Positions 45,546-54,434 of a DNA stretch of 64,000 nucleotides are shown one piece after another. This stretch comes from Sphingomonas pseudosanguinis. GTDB taxonomy: Bacteria; Pseudomonadota; Alphaproteobacteria; Sphingomonadales; Sphingomonadaceae. The stretch lies in the NCBI RefSeq assembly GCF_014196255.1, contig NZ_JACIDH010000003.1, positions 148,486 through 212,485 on the forward strand, in the 5' to 3' direction. The position numbers and the translations under genes were made by a program. The notes under the pieces are model-generated. The model was not told the origin of the DNA and did not search any database. It saw only the letters and a list, made by a program, of their open reading frames with translations. The first letter of the stretch is position 1. Every line of letters starts with the position of its first letter.

Positions 45546-45608
45546 GCGAAGGCTTGCGCCCCTAAACGGGATCACCCGGCTTCGTCAAGCGCTCAAAAAG
45601 CGCCCGCG

Positions 45609-46331
45609 TCAAAATCTCCCCTGCGCCGACAGGCGATAGCCGCCGCCCGACCCCGCGACGAAGCCCAGCTGCTCCAGCTTGGCCGCCGCCGCCGGATCGC
45701 CAGGCGTCAGGACGAGGTCTGCGGTATAGCGGCCATCGGGACGGATGCGCAGGTTCACCGCCTCGGTCCCGCCCTGCCCCGTCATCGGCAGTAGCAGCGC
45801 GCCGGCCTCGCATCGGGCATTGCCCATCATCGTCGGCGGCAAAGGCAGCCCGCCCGCCTCGCCGGTCACGGTCGCGCGCACGCGCCCGCCCGCTTCCTCG
45901 CACACGCCGTCGCGGAAACGGACGGTGACGTCCTCCAGCGACAGCATCGTCACCGGCAATGGCGCGAACAGCGCGGCGGCGGGCAGGCTGGCGGTGACGC
46001 CGTCGATGCCCATGGCATGGCGGCTGATCGTCGCGGCGCCCATGATCGGCCGGCCATCGGCCCCCGCCCCCTCGAACGCCAGTCGCGCCCGGCCGACGAG
46101 CAGGGCCAGCGGTGACAGCGACACGCGCAGATCACCGAGCGCGACCTCGCCGAACCGCGCCTCCAGCATGCTGCCGCCCCAGATGGTGCCGCCGACCCGC
46201 CTTGCGCTCAGCCCCTGATCGGCCAGCCCGGTCGCGCCCAGCGCGAGGCGCATCGGCAGGAAGACGATCAGCGCCACGACCAGCATCGCGACGAACAGCA
46301 CCGATGGCCGCGTGGTCATCCGCAACCGCAT
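45609..46331 (-). CDS. gspN: Type II secretion protein GspN
   Basis: A 240-residue protein with an N-terminal membrane helix (VLFVAMLVVALIVFLPMRLAL) and a periplasmic domain with GGTIWGGSMLEARFG, typical for GspN. The role of GspN is poorly defined and it is not present in all systems. Its ATG overlaps the gspM stop (TGATG). Last gene of the operon. Confidence 0.88.
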   Translation of the reverse strand: MRLRMTTRPSVLFVAMLVVALIVFLPMRLALGATGLADQGLSARRVGGTIWGGSMLEARFGEVALGDLRVSLSPLALLVGRARLAFEGAGADGRPIMGAATISRHAMGIDGVTASLPAAALFAPLPVTMLSLEDVTVRFRDGVCEEAGGRVRATVTGEAGGLPLPPTMMGNARCEAGALLLPMTGQGGTEAVNLRIRPDGRYTADLVLTPGDPAAAAKLEQLGFVAGSGGGYRLSAQGRF

Positions 46332-46804
46332 CAGGATACCCGTGTCCGCAAGAGGAGCGCGACGCCGACCGTGCGGTCGCCATTGTCGGTCAGGGTCGCC
46401 TGTTCGACCAGCACGCCGCCCCGCTCCAGCCGGGCGAGCCACGGCGTCAGCGCGGCGGGGCGCGCCGACCCGATCTGCGCGCGGACCCGGCCGGGGCCGT
46501 CCTCGGTCAGGCTGGTCAGCGTGAAGCCCGCCTGCTCGGCCGATACGCGCACCGTGTCGGCCAGCGTGCCGGACAGCGCGGCGGGACGGCGGCGGCGTTG
46601 CGAGAGTTCGGCGGCGATGGCTTGCGCCTCGCCCAGCCGGATCACCGCATCGGCATGGCGTTCACGCGCGCTCGACAGGCCGTCGCTCATCGGGCGCAGG
46701 ATGCCGCCCCAGATGATCGTCACGATCAGCAGCGCGCCCATGACCAGCAACAGCCGCTTCTCGCGCAGCGAACGCCCGTCGAACCAGAGTTTCAGCGCCT
46801 TCAT
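46331..46804 (-). CDS. gspM: Type II secretion protein GspM
   Basis: A 157-residue bitopic protein. Cytoplasmic tip MKALKLWFDGRSLREKRL, one membrane helix (LLLVMGALLIVTIIWGGIL), then a periplasmic ferredoxin-like domain. Part of the inner-membrane platform with GspL. The ATG overlaps gspL by four bases. Confidence 0.9.
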   Translation of the reverse strand: MKALKLWFDGRSLREKRLLLVMGALLIVTIIWGGILRPMSDGLSSARERHADAVIRLGEAQAIAAELSQRRRRPAALSGTLADTVRVSAEQAGFTLTSLTEDGPGRVRAQIGSARPAALTPWLARLERGGVLVEQATLTDNGDRTVGVALLLRTRVS

Positions 46805-47883
46805 CGCCCACGCACCGTGAATTCTCCCGTGATCCGGCCATTGGCCGCGACGAAGGTGCTGGGCTGGACGGTGAAGCCCTGCGCCTCGATCGCGCGCTTC
46901 AGGTCGGTGGCCAGCGCCTCGCGGTCCACCGCCACGCCCAGCCGGACGTCCCCGCTCGACTGGAAGTCCAGCGCGGTCAGCTCGGTGCCGGGGACGCCGC
47001 GCACCGCCGCGAAGATCGCCGCCGCCGTCCGGCTGAAGCCCTGGCCCGGCCCGCGTACCGCCGATAGCCGCTCGGTCAACTGCCGGTCGGCATCGACCAG
47101 GGTCTCGCCACGCGGCAGCGCGGTGCGCGCGACCTGCTCGATCTTCGCCTCGGTCGCATCGGCGGCGAAGCTGTATTTGGTCCACTTCACCAGATCGATC
47201 GCCAGCGTAACGACGATGATCGTCAGACCCAGCCACGCCAGTCGCTTGACCAGCCGCCAGTCGATCGTAAAGCCGCGCCGCCGCGCGAACGGCCCTTGCC
47301 GCAGGTCGAGCGCGGGGGCTGCGGCGACCGCCCCCAACGCCGCCTCGATCCCGTCGACGTCCAGATCGGCGAGCGGCGCCTCCCCGGTGACGATCTCGGT
47401 AAAGCCCGGCTCGTCGGCGAAGCCCGACGAACGCCCGCGCACCACGCCCTGCCCGGCCAGATCGCCGCGGACATAGCCTTCATCCGGGCGCGGCAGCAGC
47501 AACGGCGCAGGCACGACCGCGACCGGGTCCACCCCCGCCGCGCCCAGCCGCGCCAGCCAGCCCGCCATCGCGCCGCGATTGACGATCCCGATCGGGCGTC
47601 CGCCATCCTCGTCCTCGCCGACCGCGACATGGAGTTCGTCCATCGGCGCGGCACTGACCTCGGCCGCCAGCAGCCGTGCGGCGGCGGCGGCCTGCGCGGT
47701 CGAGCGCGCCGGGATGTCGGCCCAGTGCAGCGACACCGCATCGGCGGGCGCGACCGCGATCACCTCGCCGTCACCCTGGGGCAGGCCCTCACCGCTGGCG
47801 GCGATGCGTTCGTCCTCGATCCGCATCCAGCGATAGTCGCCGCCCTCGCCCGGCGGCAGGAACAGGAGGTTGGTCGCACTCAT
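46801..47883 (-). CDS. gspL: Type II secretion protein GspL
   Basis: A 360-residue protein with an actin-like cytoplasmic part, one membrane helix near residue 245 (AWLGLTIIVVTLAIDLV) and a periplasmic domain. It links the GspE ATPase to GspM. The ATG overlaps the gspK stop by one base. Confidence 0.9.
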   Translation of the reverse strand: MSATNLLFLPPGEGGDYRWMRIEDERIAASGEGLPQGDGEVIAVAPADAVSLHWADIPARSTAQAAAAARLLAAEVSAAPMDELHVAVGEDEDGGRPIGIVNRGAMAGWLARLGAAGVDPVAVVPAPLLLPRPDEGYVRGDLAGQGVVRGRSSGFADEPGFTEIVTGEAPLADLDVDGIEAALGAVAAAPALDLRQGPFARRRGFTIDWRLVKRLAWLGLTIIVVTLAIDLVKWTKYSFAADATEAKIEQVARTALPRGETLVDADRQLTERLSAVRGPGQGFSRTAAAIFAAVRGVPGTELTALDFQSSGDVRLGVAVDREALATDLKRAIEAQGFTVQPSTFVAANGRITGEFTVRGR

Positions 47884-48872
47884 CACTCTTCCCCCCAAAT
47901 CCGCGCCACCAGCTGCGGCATTCCCTGTCGCGCATCGACCAGCGCGCGTTCGTCGACCCGGACGCTGCCCAGCGTCACCGTGATGCGCAGATTGAACCAG
48001 CCGCTGGTCGTCGCCACGCCGCCGCCCCCGCTCGCCCCCGGTATCTGCGCCCAGAACGCGCCCGCGTCCGCATAGCCTTGCGGCGGACGGCGCAAAAGGG
48101 CCTGTGCGATGGCACCCGGCGAAATCGTATCGACCTGCGCCATCGCGACCAGCGGTGCCTGCTCGGGGGCCAGCGTGTTGATGTTGACCATGGTCGGCGT
48201 CGCCTGGGGCAGCGTGCATATCCAGGGGCGCAGCTGGGCATACAGCTCGGGCGTCACGCCGTTGACCATGCGGAACTCGCTGACATCCGCCATCATCGCG
48301 CCGCCGGTGCGATAGGGCGGATCGCGAGTAAGATAGAGCGCATCCTCCGCGCCGCCGCCCTGCGGGTTCTGGTCGTTATCGATCCAGTCGGAGGTGGCGG
48401 TGGCGACCTGTTCGGCGACCTGGCCGGGGATACCCAGCAGCCGCATCAGCTTGGCGAAGTGCGCGACTTCCACCGCGTTGCCGATCAGCACGCCGGGCTG
48501 GCCGGGCAGCGCGCTCGCCAGGCCGTTCAGGTTGAAGCAGTTGCCGCCGTCGGTCACCCGCGCCACCGCCGAGCCGCCCCCCACCATCCCGCCGAGCGGC
48601 AACGCGAAGGGCCGGTCGCTCCATCCGCCCAGCAGCGACACCCGCCCCTGCGCCTGTTGCAGCAGATCACCGATACGGATCATCGCCAGCGCCTCTGCGG
48701 CATAGGCGTATCCGCGGGCCTGCTCGATCGCCACCGCATTGCCGCCCAGCCGGGTCGCCAGCCGCAGCTTTTCCAGCGCGGTCGCGGCCAGCACCGCGAT
48801 GACCGCGACCAGGATGAGGACCGTCAGCAGCGCGGCGCCCCGCTCGCCGGACTTGGGGCAATGGTCAGCCAC
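47883..48872 (-). CDS. gspK: Minor pseudopilin GspK
   Basis: A 329-residue large minor pseudopilin. Leader ends in SGERG, followed by AALLTVLILVAVIAVLAATA, which lacks the Glu5 of other pseudopilins as is typical for GspK at the tip. The C-terminal domain has NCFNLNGLAS and SDWIDNDQNPQGG. I choose GTG 48872, overlapping the gspJ stop, over a GTG at 48914 that reads the end of gspJ. Confidence 0.85.
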   Translation of the reverse strand: MADHCPKSGERGAALLTVLILVAVIAVLAATALEKLRLATRLGGNAVAIEQARGYAYAAEALAMIRIGDLLQQAQGRVSLLGGWSDRPFALPLGGMVGGGSAVARVTDGGNCFNLNGLASALPGQPGVLIGNAVEVAHFAKLMRLLGIPGQVAEQVATATSDWIDNDQNPQGGGAEDALYLTRDPPYRTGGAMMADVSEFRMVNGVTPELYAQLRPWICTLPQATPTMVNINTLAPEQAPLVAMAQVDTISPGAIAQALLRRPPQGYADAGAFWAQIPGASGGGGVATTSGWFNLRITVTLGSVRVDERALVDARQGMPQLVARIWGEE

Positions 48873-49554
48873 CGGGCGTCGCGGTCGGGGTCGGAGTGGG
48901 TGTCGGCGTGGCACCCGGGCCGCCGACCGCGCCGGCGGCGGTACGATAGCCGGTGCCGACCAGAAACAACTGGCGGAAGATCTGGCCGTCGTCGCGCACG
49001 ATCGTCACCTCGGCCGCCTGGGGCAAGGCGACGCCCGGTTCGCCCTGCCATTGCTCCAGCCAGGCCCCTTGGAAACGGTAGCGCAGATGCAGCTCGCGGA
49101 CGTGATCCATCAATGCGGCCGGCTCCATCGGCGTGGCCCCGTCGAGCAGCGGCCACGCCGCCCGCTCCAGCACGTCGCCGTTCAACCGATAGGCGACCTT
49201 CTGCAACGACGGCCGCTGGGCATCGTCGAGATTGCTCCAGCCCGCCCGGACCAGCCGCATCGCATCGGGTCCGGCGACCATCGCGGGCGTCTGCACCCCG
49301 CCCTCGTCGCGCGTCGGCCGGTCGACCGCCTGCGCCAGATCGGCCGACAGGATCGCGGTCGTCCGACTGACGGCGGCCATCGAATCCAGCCGCTGCCCGG
49401 TCACGCCCTGCGCCCGCACGCTGAGTGACAGGATCGCCACCGCGGCGGCGGCCAGCATCGAGAAGATGAGCAGCGCCACCATGACTTCGACCAGGGTGAA
49501 GCCCGCCTGCCCCGTACCCCCGCGCAGGCGCGGACCCAGTTCTTTCTCAACCAT
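48865..49554 (-). CDS. gspJ: Minor pseudopilin GspJ
   Basis: A 229-residue pseudopilin. Cleavage motif QAG|FTLVEVMVALLIFS. The 18-residue leader MVEKELGPRLRGGTGQAG is partly encoded by a short GC palindrome at 49515-49539 of the same family as the copy at 49581-49606. The C-terminus ends in a Thr-Pro repeat tail (PTPTPTPTATPGG), unusual for GspJ. Overlaps gspK. Confidence 0.87.
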   Translation of the reverse strand: MVEKELGPRLRGGTGQAGFTLVEVMVALLIFSMLAAAAVAILSLSVRAQGVTGQRLDSMAAVSRTTAILSADLAQAVDRPTRDEGGVQTPAMVAGPDAMRLVRAGWSNLDDAQRPSLQKVAYRLNGDVLERAAWPLLDGATPMEPAALMDHVRELHLRYRFQGAWLEQWQGEPGVALPQAAEVTIVRDDGQIFRQLFLVGTGYRTAAGAVGGPGATPTPTPTPTATPGG

Positions 49555-49606
49555 TGTTGCCGCAGCCGGCGTCAAGGATACTGGGCCCCCGCCTGCGCGG
49601 GGGAAC
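49515..49606. repeat. Short GC palindromes (family H) at the gspI-gspJ junction
   Basis: ACCCCCGCGCAGGCGCGGAC at 49515 and the inverted GGGCCCCCGCCTGCGCGGGG at 49581. The first encodes part of the GspJ leader. Related copies are at 52461 and 52772. Confidence 0.75.
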
Positions 49607-49625
49607 CCAAAGACGGGCAGGCCGA

Positions 49626-50162
49626 TCACGACGCCGCCACCCCGATCGCCGCCGCCGCCATGGGCGGACGCACCATCGTCATCCGCCCGACGATGCTGCC
49701 CCCGGCATTGGCGACCGCGACGTCGATCCGCACGACGCGGACATCGCCCGTCCCGCTGACGATCCGCGTCCATTTCCAGCTCCGCCCGCCATTCACCTCC
49801 GCCCCCGTCGTACGCCCGAGCGCGGGGGCTTGTGGATCGGTGACGGCGGCGATCGCGACGTTGCGCGCGACCATCTGCGCCACCAGCGTCTCGTCTAGGA
49901 TCGAGGCGCCGCGAATCGTCGCGCTCTCCAGCCGGACCAGCGCCATCGCCGCCAGGCTGAACACCGCGAGCGCGACCATGATCTCGATCAGGGTAAAGCC
50001 CGCTTCTGTTCCTCCCCTGCAAGGGGAGGTGGCAGGCCGAAGGCCTGACGGAGGGGTGTAACGGCCAGCGAGGGGACAGATCGCGAGCGGCGATACCCCT
50101 CCGTCACGGCTGCGCCGTGCCACCTCCCCTTGCAGGGGAGGAATATGGGATGCCTCACCCAT
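49626..50162 (-). CDS. gspI: Minor pseudopilin GspI with repeat-encoded leader
   Basis: A pseudopilin with cleavage motif EAG|FTLIEIMVALAVFSLAA; the mature part is 123 residues. Upstream of the cleavage site the only possible starts are ATG 50162 or an in-frame GTG, and the 55-residue leader from the ATG is almost entirely coded by a family A repeat (50011-50142). The encoded leader contains LAGRYTPPSGLRPATSP. The native start has therefore been displaced, or a long leader is used. Confidence 0.82.
   Translation of the reverse strand: MGEASHIPPLQGEVARRSRDGGVSPLAICPLAGRYTPPSGLRPATSPCRGGTEAGFTLIEIMVALAVFSLAAMALVRLESATIRGASILDETLVAQMVARNVAIAAVTDPQAPALGRTTGAEVNGGRSWKWTRIVSGTGDVRVVRIDVAVANAGGSIVGRMTMVRPPMAAAAIGVAAS
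50011..50142. repeat. Family A repeat, copy 3, inside the gspI leader
   Basis: CCTCCCCTGCAAGGGGAGGT at the left, GGCCGAAGGCCTGACGGAGG, and CCCCTTGCAGGGGAGGA at the right. It lies within the gspI reading frame just before the prepilin cleavage site. Confidence 0.88.
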
Positions 50163-50745
50163 CGACGCGCACCGTACCGTCCGCCCCGATCCGCACGATG
50201 CTGCTCGCCCGCTCGCGGGTCAGGCGCAGCTCGACCGGGCGGTCGGCCAGCCCCGTCACGTCGAAGGTGATCCGCACCCGCCCGCTGGCGTCGGGAATCT
50301 GCGCCTGCGTGCCGTCCTCCCATTGCGCCACGCGCAAAGGCTTGGCGGTCATCGGACTCCACGCGCCCTCCGCGCGCCGGTCGAAGCCATAGCCGCCGCG
50401 CGTCACCCAGATGCTGACCGGCGACGCCTCGACCACCGCCACGTCATGCGCGGCGCGGACGCGGGCGGCGAATTTCAACGCCTCGTCCGCCACCCGCCCG
50501 CGCCGATCGGGCAAAGACCAGACCGCGATGGCGGAGGCCAGCCCGATGACGGTGATGACGATCATCAGTTCGACCAGGGTGAAACCGTTGGCCCGTGCAC
50601 TTCGACTTCGCTCAGTGCGAACGGAGGTTCGGACCGGTGCCCCCGCTCCGTTCAGCCTGAGCGAAGTCGAAGGCCACGCCCGAACCTCCCCACGCAGGCC
50701 CAGCCCGCCGCCGTTCCCGGCATCCAGGCGGGCACGCAGGCTCAC
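50155..50745 (-). CDS. gspH: Minor pseudopilin GspH with repeat-encoded leader
   Basis: A 196-residue pseudopilin; cleavage motif RANG|FTLVELMIVITVIGLAS. The start is GTG 50745, overlapping the gspG stop as GTGA. The 54-residue leader includes RAWPSTSLRLNG and VRTSVRTERSRSARANG, which are translations of family C repeat arms at 50595-50676. Most GspH leaders are far shorter. Confidence 0.85.
   Translation of the reverse strand: MSLRARLDAGNGGGLGLRGEVRAWPSTSLRLNGAGAPVRTSVRTERSRSARANGFTLVELMIVITVIGLASAIAVWSLPDRRGRVADEALKFAARVRAAHDVAVVEASPVSIWVTRGGYGFDRRAEGAWSPMTAKPLRVAQWEDGTQAQIPDASGRVRITFDVTGLADRPVELRLTRERASSIVRIGADGTVRVDG
50595..50676. repeat. Family C repeat inside the gspH leader
   Basis: GTGCACTTCGACTTCGCTCA and the partner CGTTCAGCCTGAGCGAAGTC arms in inverted orientation, within the gspH frame before the cleavage motif. 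Confidence 0.88.
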
Positions 50746-51203
50746 TTATCCCAGTTGCCAATATCCGCGTTGATCCCCTCGCCGCCTTCCTTGCCATCGG
50801 CGCCGTAGGTCCAGACATCCGCCTCGCCGTGCTGGCCGGGCGAAGCGTAGAGGTACGGACGGCCCCAGGGGTCGTCGGGCAGCTTCTTGAGATAGCCGCC
50901 CTTCTGGTAACGCGACGGATCGGCGAGGCCGGCGGGCATCGTCACCAGCGCCTGCAACCCCTGCGACGTCGTCGGGAAGGTCAGGTTCTGGAGCTTGTAC
51001 AGCTCCAGCCCGCCCTCGATCTGCGCGATGTCGGCCTTGGCCTTCTGCACGCGCGCGGTGTCGCCCGAGGGGAGCACGTTCAGCGCGACGATCGTCGCCA
51101 GCAGGCCGATGATGACGATCACGACCATCAGTTCGACCAGGGTAAAGCCGTTGGCGGGCCGCTTGCGGCGAATCGGACGGCGATTTTGGGTACGCATCAA
51201 CAT
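50742..51203 (-). CDS. gspG: Major pseudopilin GspG
   Basis: A 153-residue protein with a normal 19-residue leader and the motif ANG|FTLVELMVVIVIIGLLA. The calcium-site region is KLPDDPWGRPYLYASPGQHG, and YGADGKEGGEG is typical. It forms the pseudopilus rod. Unlike H, I and J, its leader has no repeat. Confidence 0.95.
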   Translation of the reverse strand: MLMRTQNRRPIRRKRPANGFTLVELMVVIVIIGLLATIVALNVLPSGDTARVQKAKADIAQIEGGLELYKLQNLTFPTTSQGLQALVTMPAGLADPSRYQKGGYLKKLPDDPWGRPYLYASPGQHGEADVWTYGADGKEGGEGINADIGNWDK

Positions 51204-51209
51204 GTCCTC

Positions 51210-52433
51210 TTATTGACCGGCCAGCGTGTTGAGCTGGAGGATCGGCAGCAGGATGGATAGCACGATCGTCGCGACCACGCCGCCCATCACGACGATGATC
51301 GCCGGTTCGAGCAGCGAGAGCGCGGTGGCGGTGAAGCGGTCGAATTCGCGCTCCAGATAATCGGCGGCGCGCTCCAGCATCTCGTCCAGCCGACCCGCCG
51401 CCTCGCCGCTGGCCGCCAGATAGGTGAGCAGCGGCGGGAACACCCCCGCCCGCCGCATCGCCGCTGAGAGGCTCCCACCGCCCCGGATCGAGTCGACGAT
51501 GGCGTCGGACGCCACGCGCAACCGGCGGTTATGGATGGTCCCGGCGGTCAGCGTCAGTCCTTCGAGCAGCGGCAGCCGGCTGGCCACCATCGTCCCCAGC
51601 GTGCGCGCCATTCGCGCAGCGTGCAGGTCGCGCAGCAACCGCCCAAGCAGCGGCAGCTTGAGCAGCCAAGTGTCGAAGGACAGCCGGATCGCCGGCACCT
51701 TCAACGCCCGCCAGAAACCGACGCCGACGATCGCCGCCAGCCCCGCCATTAACCACCACCAGCCGACCAGCAGGTCCGACACGGTGATGACCATACGGGT
51801 CAGGAAGGGCAGTTCCTGCCCGACCGTGTCGAACTGCTCGACCACCTGCGGCACGACGAACATCATCAGCGCGGTGACGACACCCAGCGCCACGACCGCC
51901 AGGATCGTCGGATAGGCGAGCGCGGTGATAAGCTTGCCGCGAATCTCCGCCTGCCGCTCGAGCAAGGCCGCCAGCCGTTCGAGGATCGTCGGCAGCGTCC
52001 CCGAACTCTCCCCCGCCGCGACCATCGCGCGGTAAAGCGGCGGGAAGCTCTTCGGCTCGCGCGCCATCGCGTCGGCGAGGCGACGGCCCTCGGTGACGCC
52101 CTGATGCACCGTCGCGACGATGGCGCGCACGCGCTCCTGCTCGGTCTGGCGGGTGATCGTGCGGAGCGACTCCTCCAAGGGCGAGACGCGATTGAGCGTG
52201 GCGAGCTGGCGGGTGAACAGCGTCAGCTGCTTGACCGACATGCGCGCGCGGCCGAGCTTCAGCCCGAAGAGCGGACGCCGTTCGGCGGTGTCGCCGCTGC
52301 CCGGCTTGACCGAAACGACGTAGAGCCGCTGCTTCTCCAGCGCGGCGCGCGCGGCGTCGCTGGTCTCGGCGGGGATGAACCCACGCTTCTCCGCACCCTT
52401 CGTATCGATCGCGACATAGTCGAACCCGGCCAT
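51210..52433 (-). CDS. gspF: Type II secretion inner-membrane protein GspF
   Basis: A 407-residue polytopic protein with two repeated GspF domains, LTLFTRQLATLNRVSPLEES and ARMARTLGTMVASRLPLLEG, and three membrane segments, the last ending ILLPILQLNTLAGQ. It anchors the ATPase. Six bases separate it from gspG; 387 bp of repeats separate it from gspE. Confidence 0.93.
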   Translation of the reverse strand: MAGFDYVAIDTKGAEKRGFIPAETSDAARAALEKQRLYVVSVKPGSGDTAERRPLFGLKLGRARMSVKQLTLFTRQLATLNRVSPLEESLRTITRQTEQERVRAIVATVHQGVTEGRRLADAMAREPKSFPPLYRAMVAAGESSGTLPTILERLAALLERQAEIRGKLITALAYPTILAVVALGVVTALMMFVVPQVVEQFDTVGQELPFLTRMVITVSDLLVGWWWLMAGLAAIVGVGFWRALKVPAIRLSFDTWLLKLPLLGRLLRDLHAARMARTLGTMVASRLPLLEGLTLTAGTIHNRRLRVASDAIVDSIRGGGSLSAAMRRAGVFPPLLTYLAASGEAAGRLDEMLERAADYLEREFDRFTATALSLLEPAIIVVMGGVVATIVLSILLPILQLNTLAGQ

Positions 52434-52820
52434 GTCAGTGCGCCTTCACAAGGTCCTGTTCCCCCGCGAAGGCGGGGGTCCAGTTGCTGCGAGGCGTGTC
52501 GGATCGCCATTTTATCTCACGCGGAGACGCGGAGACGCGGAGAAGGGCATTTTCGCGCAGAGGCGCAGAGGACGCAGAGATGTCGTCCTCGCCGCGCCAA
52601 CGGCCCTCCAGTTTCGGCTTGTTGAAAAGGCTGTGCGCTACCGCGCACGAGACACCTCTGCGTCCTCTGCGCCTCTGCGCGAACCTATTCTTTCTCCGCG
52701 TCTCCGCGTCTCCGCGTGAACCGATGACACGACGACCGGCAACGTTCGCCCCGATACGGCCGGGGCACTGGCCCCCCGCCTTCGCGGGGGAGCGGGAAAT
52801 GAGGAGCGTGCGCACCGCCT
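52434..52820. repeat. Nested inverted repeats between gspE and gspF
   Basis: 387 bp without a gene, inside the operon. An outer pair is CCCCCGCGAAGGCGGGGGTC (52461) and CCCCCCGCCTTCGCGGGGGA (52772). Inside lie CGCGGAGACGCGGAGACGCG (52520) with GCAGAGGCGCAGAGGACGCA (52558) and their inverted complements around 52652-52719. The whole could fold as one long cruciform. Confidence 0.85.
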
Positions 52821-54434
52821 TCACACCGCGTCGGAATCGCGGCGGGATACGCGGATGGCTTCCTCGGCCGTGGTCACGCCGTCCAGCACCAGCGTCCGCG
52901 CCACTGCCGCCAGCGGTTGCTGCCGGGCGAAGGCATGTGCCGAAATCGCCTGTTCATCGCCGCCTTCGTTGATGAGGCGCCGAATCACATCGTCCACCCG
53001 TACCGCCTCGTACACGCCCGTCCGGCCTTTATAGCCCGAGCCGTTGCACTGCGGACAGCCGACCGCCTCATAGACGGTGGCCTGGGCGTCGATGCCCAGC
53101 AGCGGCGCGACCGTTTCCTTCGCCTCGACCGGCCGCTTGCACGCCGGGCACAGCCGCCGCACCAGCCGCTGCGCGATGACGGCGCGCAGCGTCGAGGCGA
53201 GCAGGAACGGCTCGACCTTCATGTCGCGCATCCGGGTGATCGCGCCCACCGCATCGTTGGTATGGACCGTCGACAGCACCAGATGCCCGGTCAGCGAGGC
53301 CTGCACCGCGATCTCGGCCGTCTCGCGGTCGCGGATTTCGCCCACCATCACCACGTCCGGGTCCTGGCGCAGGATCGCGCGCAAACCGGCCGCGAAGGTC
53401 AGGCCGACCTTGGCGTTGACCTGGGTCTGCCCCACGCCCTCGACCGCATATTCGACCGGGTCCTCGACGGTCAGGATATTGCGGCTGCCATCGTTGAGCA
53501 GGCGCAGCGCGGCATAGAGGCTGGTCGTCTTGCCCGAGCCGGTCGGCCCGGTGACGAGGATGATGCCGTTCGGCTCGCTCAACGCCTCGCGCAACAGCGC
53601 GTACATCGCCGGGTTCATCCCCAGCGCGTCGAGGTCGATGCCGGCATTCTCCTTGTCGAGGATACGCAGCACCACGCGCTCGCCAGCCCGGCTGGGCAAG
53701 GTCGAGACACGCACGTCGAGCAGCTTGCCACCCAGCGTCAGCGCCATGCGCCCGTCCTGCGGCACGCGCCGCTCGGCGATGTCGAGCCGGGCCATGACCT
53801 TGATGCGGCTGACCACCACCGGCGCGACATGCGGCGGCATGCGCAGCGTCTCGCGCAGCACGCCGTCGATCCGCATCCGGACGACGAGACCAGTCTCATA
53901 GGGCTCGATATGGATGTCCGACACGCCGTTGCGCGCGGCATCGGCGATGATGCCGTTGATGAGCCGGATGGCGGGCGCATCGTCGGCGGTGTCGAGCAGG
54001 TCCTCGGCGGTCGGGATGCCGTCGGCCAGCATGTCGAGTTCGTCGCCCATACCGACCGCCGCGATCGCAGTTGCCTGTCCGTCCATCGCATAGGCGTCGG
54101 ACAGGAGGCGGTCGAAGGCGGGGCCTTCCACGCGCGCAATGGCGAACGGGCGACCGATATGACGGCGCAGCTCGATCAGCGCGCGCGGGTCGGCGCCTTC
54201 GCGAAGCGCCACGGTCAGCGGTTCGGTGCTCTGGACGACCGTGCCGAATTTGCGCGCGAAGGCATAGGGGATGGTCAGGGGGGCGACCAGTTCCAGCGTT
54301 TCAGGGACTTCATCGGCGGCGGGAAGTCGGAGAGCGGGTGGCCCTCCCCCATCCCCTCCCGCCTGCGGGGGGGGCGTGCCCAGTGGCAGGGGGACGGTGT
54401 CCCCCGTGGGGAGGGGTTTCCGCGCGTCAGTCAC
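52821..54434 (-). CDS. gspE: Type II secretion ATPase GspE
   Basis: A 537-residue ATPase. Walker A GPTGSGKTTSLYAAL, Asp box DVVMVGEIRDRETAE, and a zinc-binding four-Cys site CPACKRP ... CPQCNGSG. The N-terminal 6-31 region is proline/glycine-rich (VPLPLGTPPPQAGGDGGG) and is encoded by a family E repeat at 54342-54420. It powers pseudopilus assembly. Its start overlaps the gspD end by eight bases. Confidence 0.94.
   Translation of the reverse strand: MTDARKPLPTGDTVPLPLGTPPPQAGGDGGGPPALRLPAADEVPETLELVAPLTIPYAFARKFGTVVQSTEPLTVALREGADPRALIELRRHIGRPFAIARVEGPAFDRLLSDAYAMDGQATAIAAVGMGDELDMLADGIPTAEDLLDTADDAPAIRLINGIIADAARNGVSDIHIEPYETGLVVRMRIDGVLRETLRMPPHVAPVVVSRIKVMARLDIAERRVPQDGRMALTLGGKLLDVRVSTLPSRAGERVVLRILDKENAGIDLDALGMNPAMYALLREALSEPNGIILVTGPTGSGKTTSLYAALRLLNDGSRNILTVEDPVEYAVEGVGQTQVNAKVGLTFAAGLRAILRQDPDVVMVGEIRDRETAEIAVQASLTGHLVLSTVHTNDAVGAITRMRDMKVEPFLLASTLRAVIAQRLVRRLCPACKRPVEAKETVAPLLGIDAQATVYEAVGCPQCNGSGYKGRTGVYEAVRVDDVIRRLINEGGDEQAISAHAFARQQPLAAVARTLVLDGVTTAEEAIRVSRRDSDAV
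54342..54420. repeat. Family E-like repeat within gspE
   Basis: CCCCTCCCGCCTGCGGGGGG, then GTGCCCAGTGGCAGGGGGAC and GGGGAGGGGTTT. It codes for the non-conserved N-terminal stretch of GspE. Confidence 0.65.

Noticed and set aside
52434..52820. A small ORF inside the nested repeat between gspE and gspF
   Set aside because: Open frames there read palindromic arms and have no ribosome site or domain.
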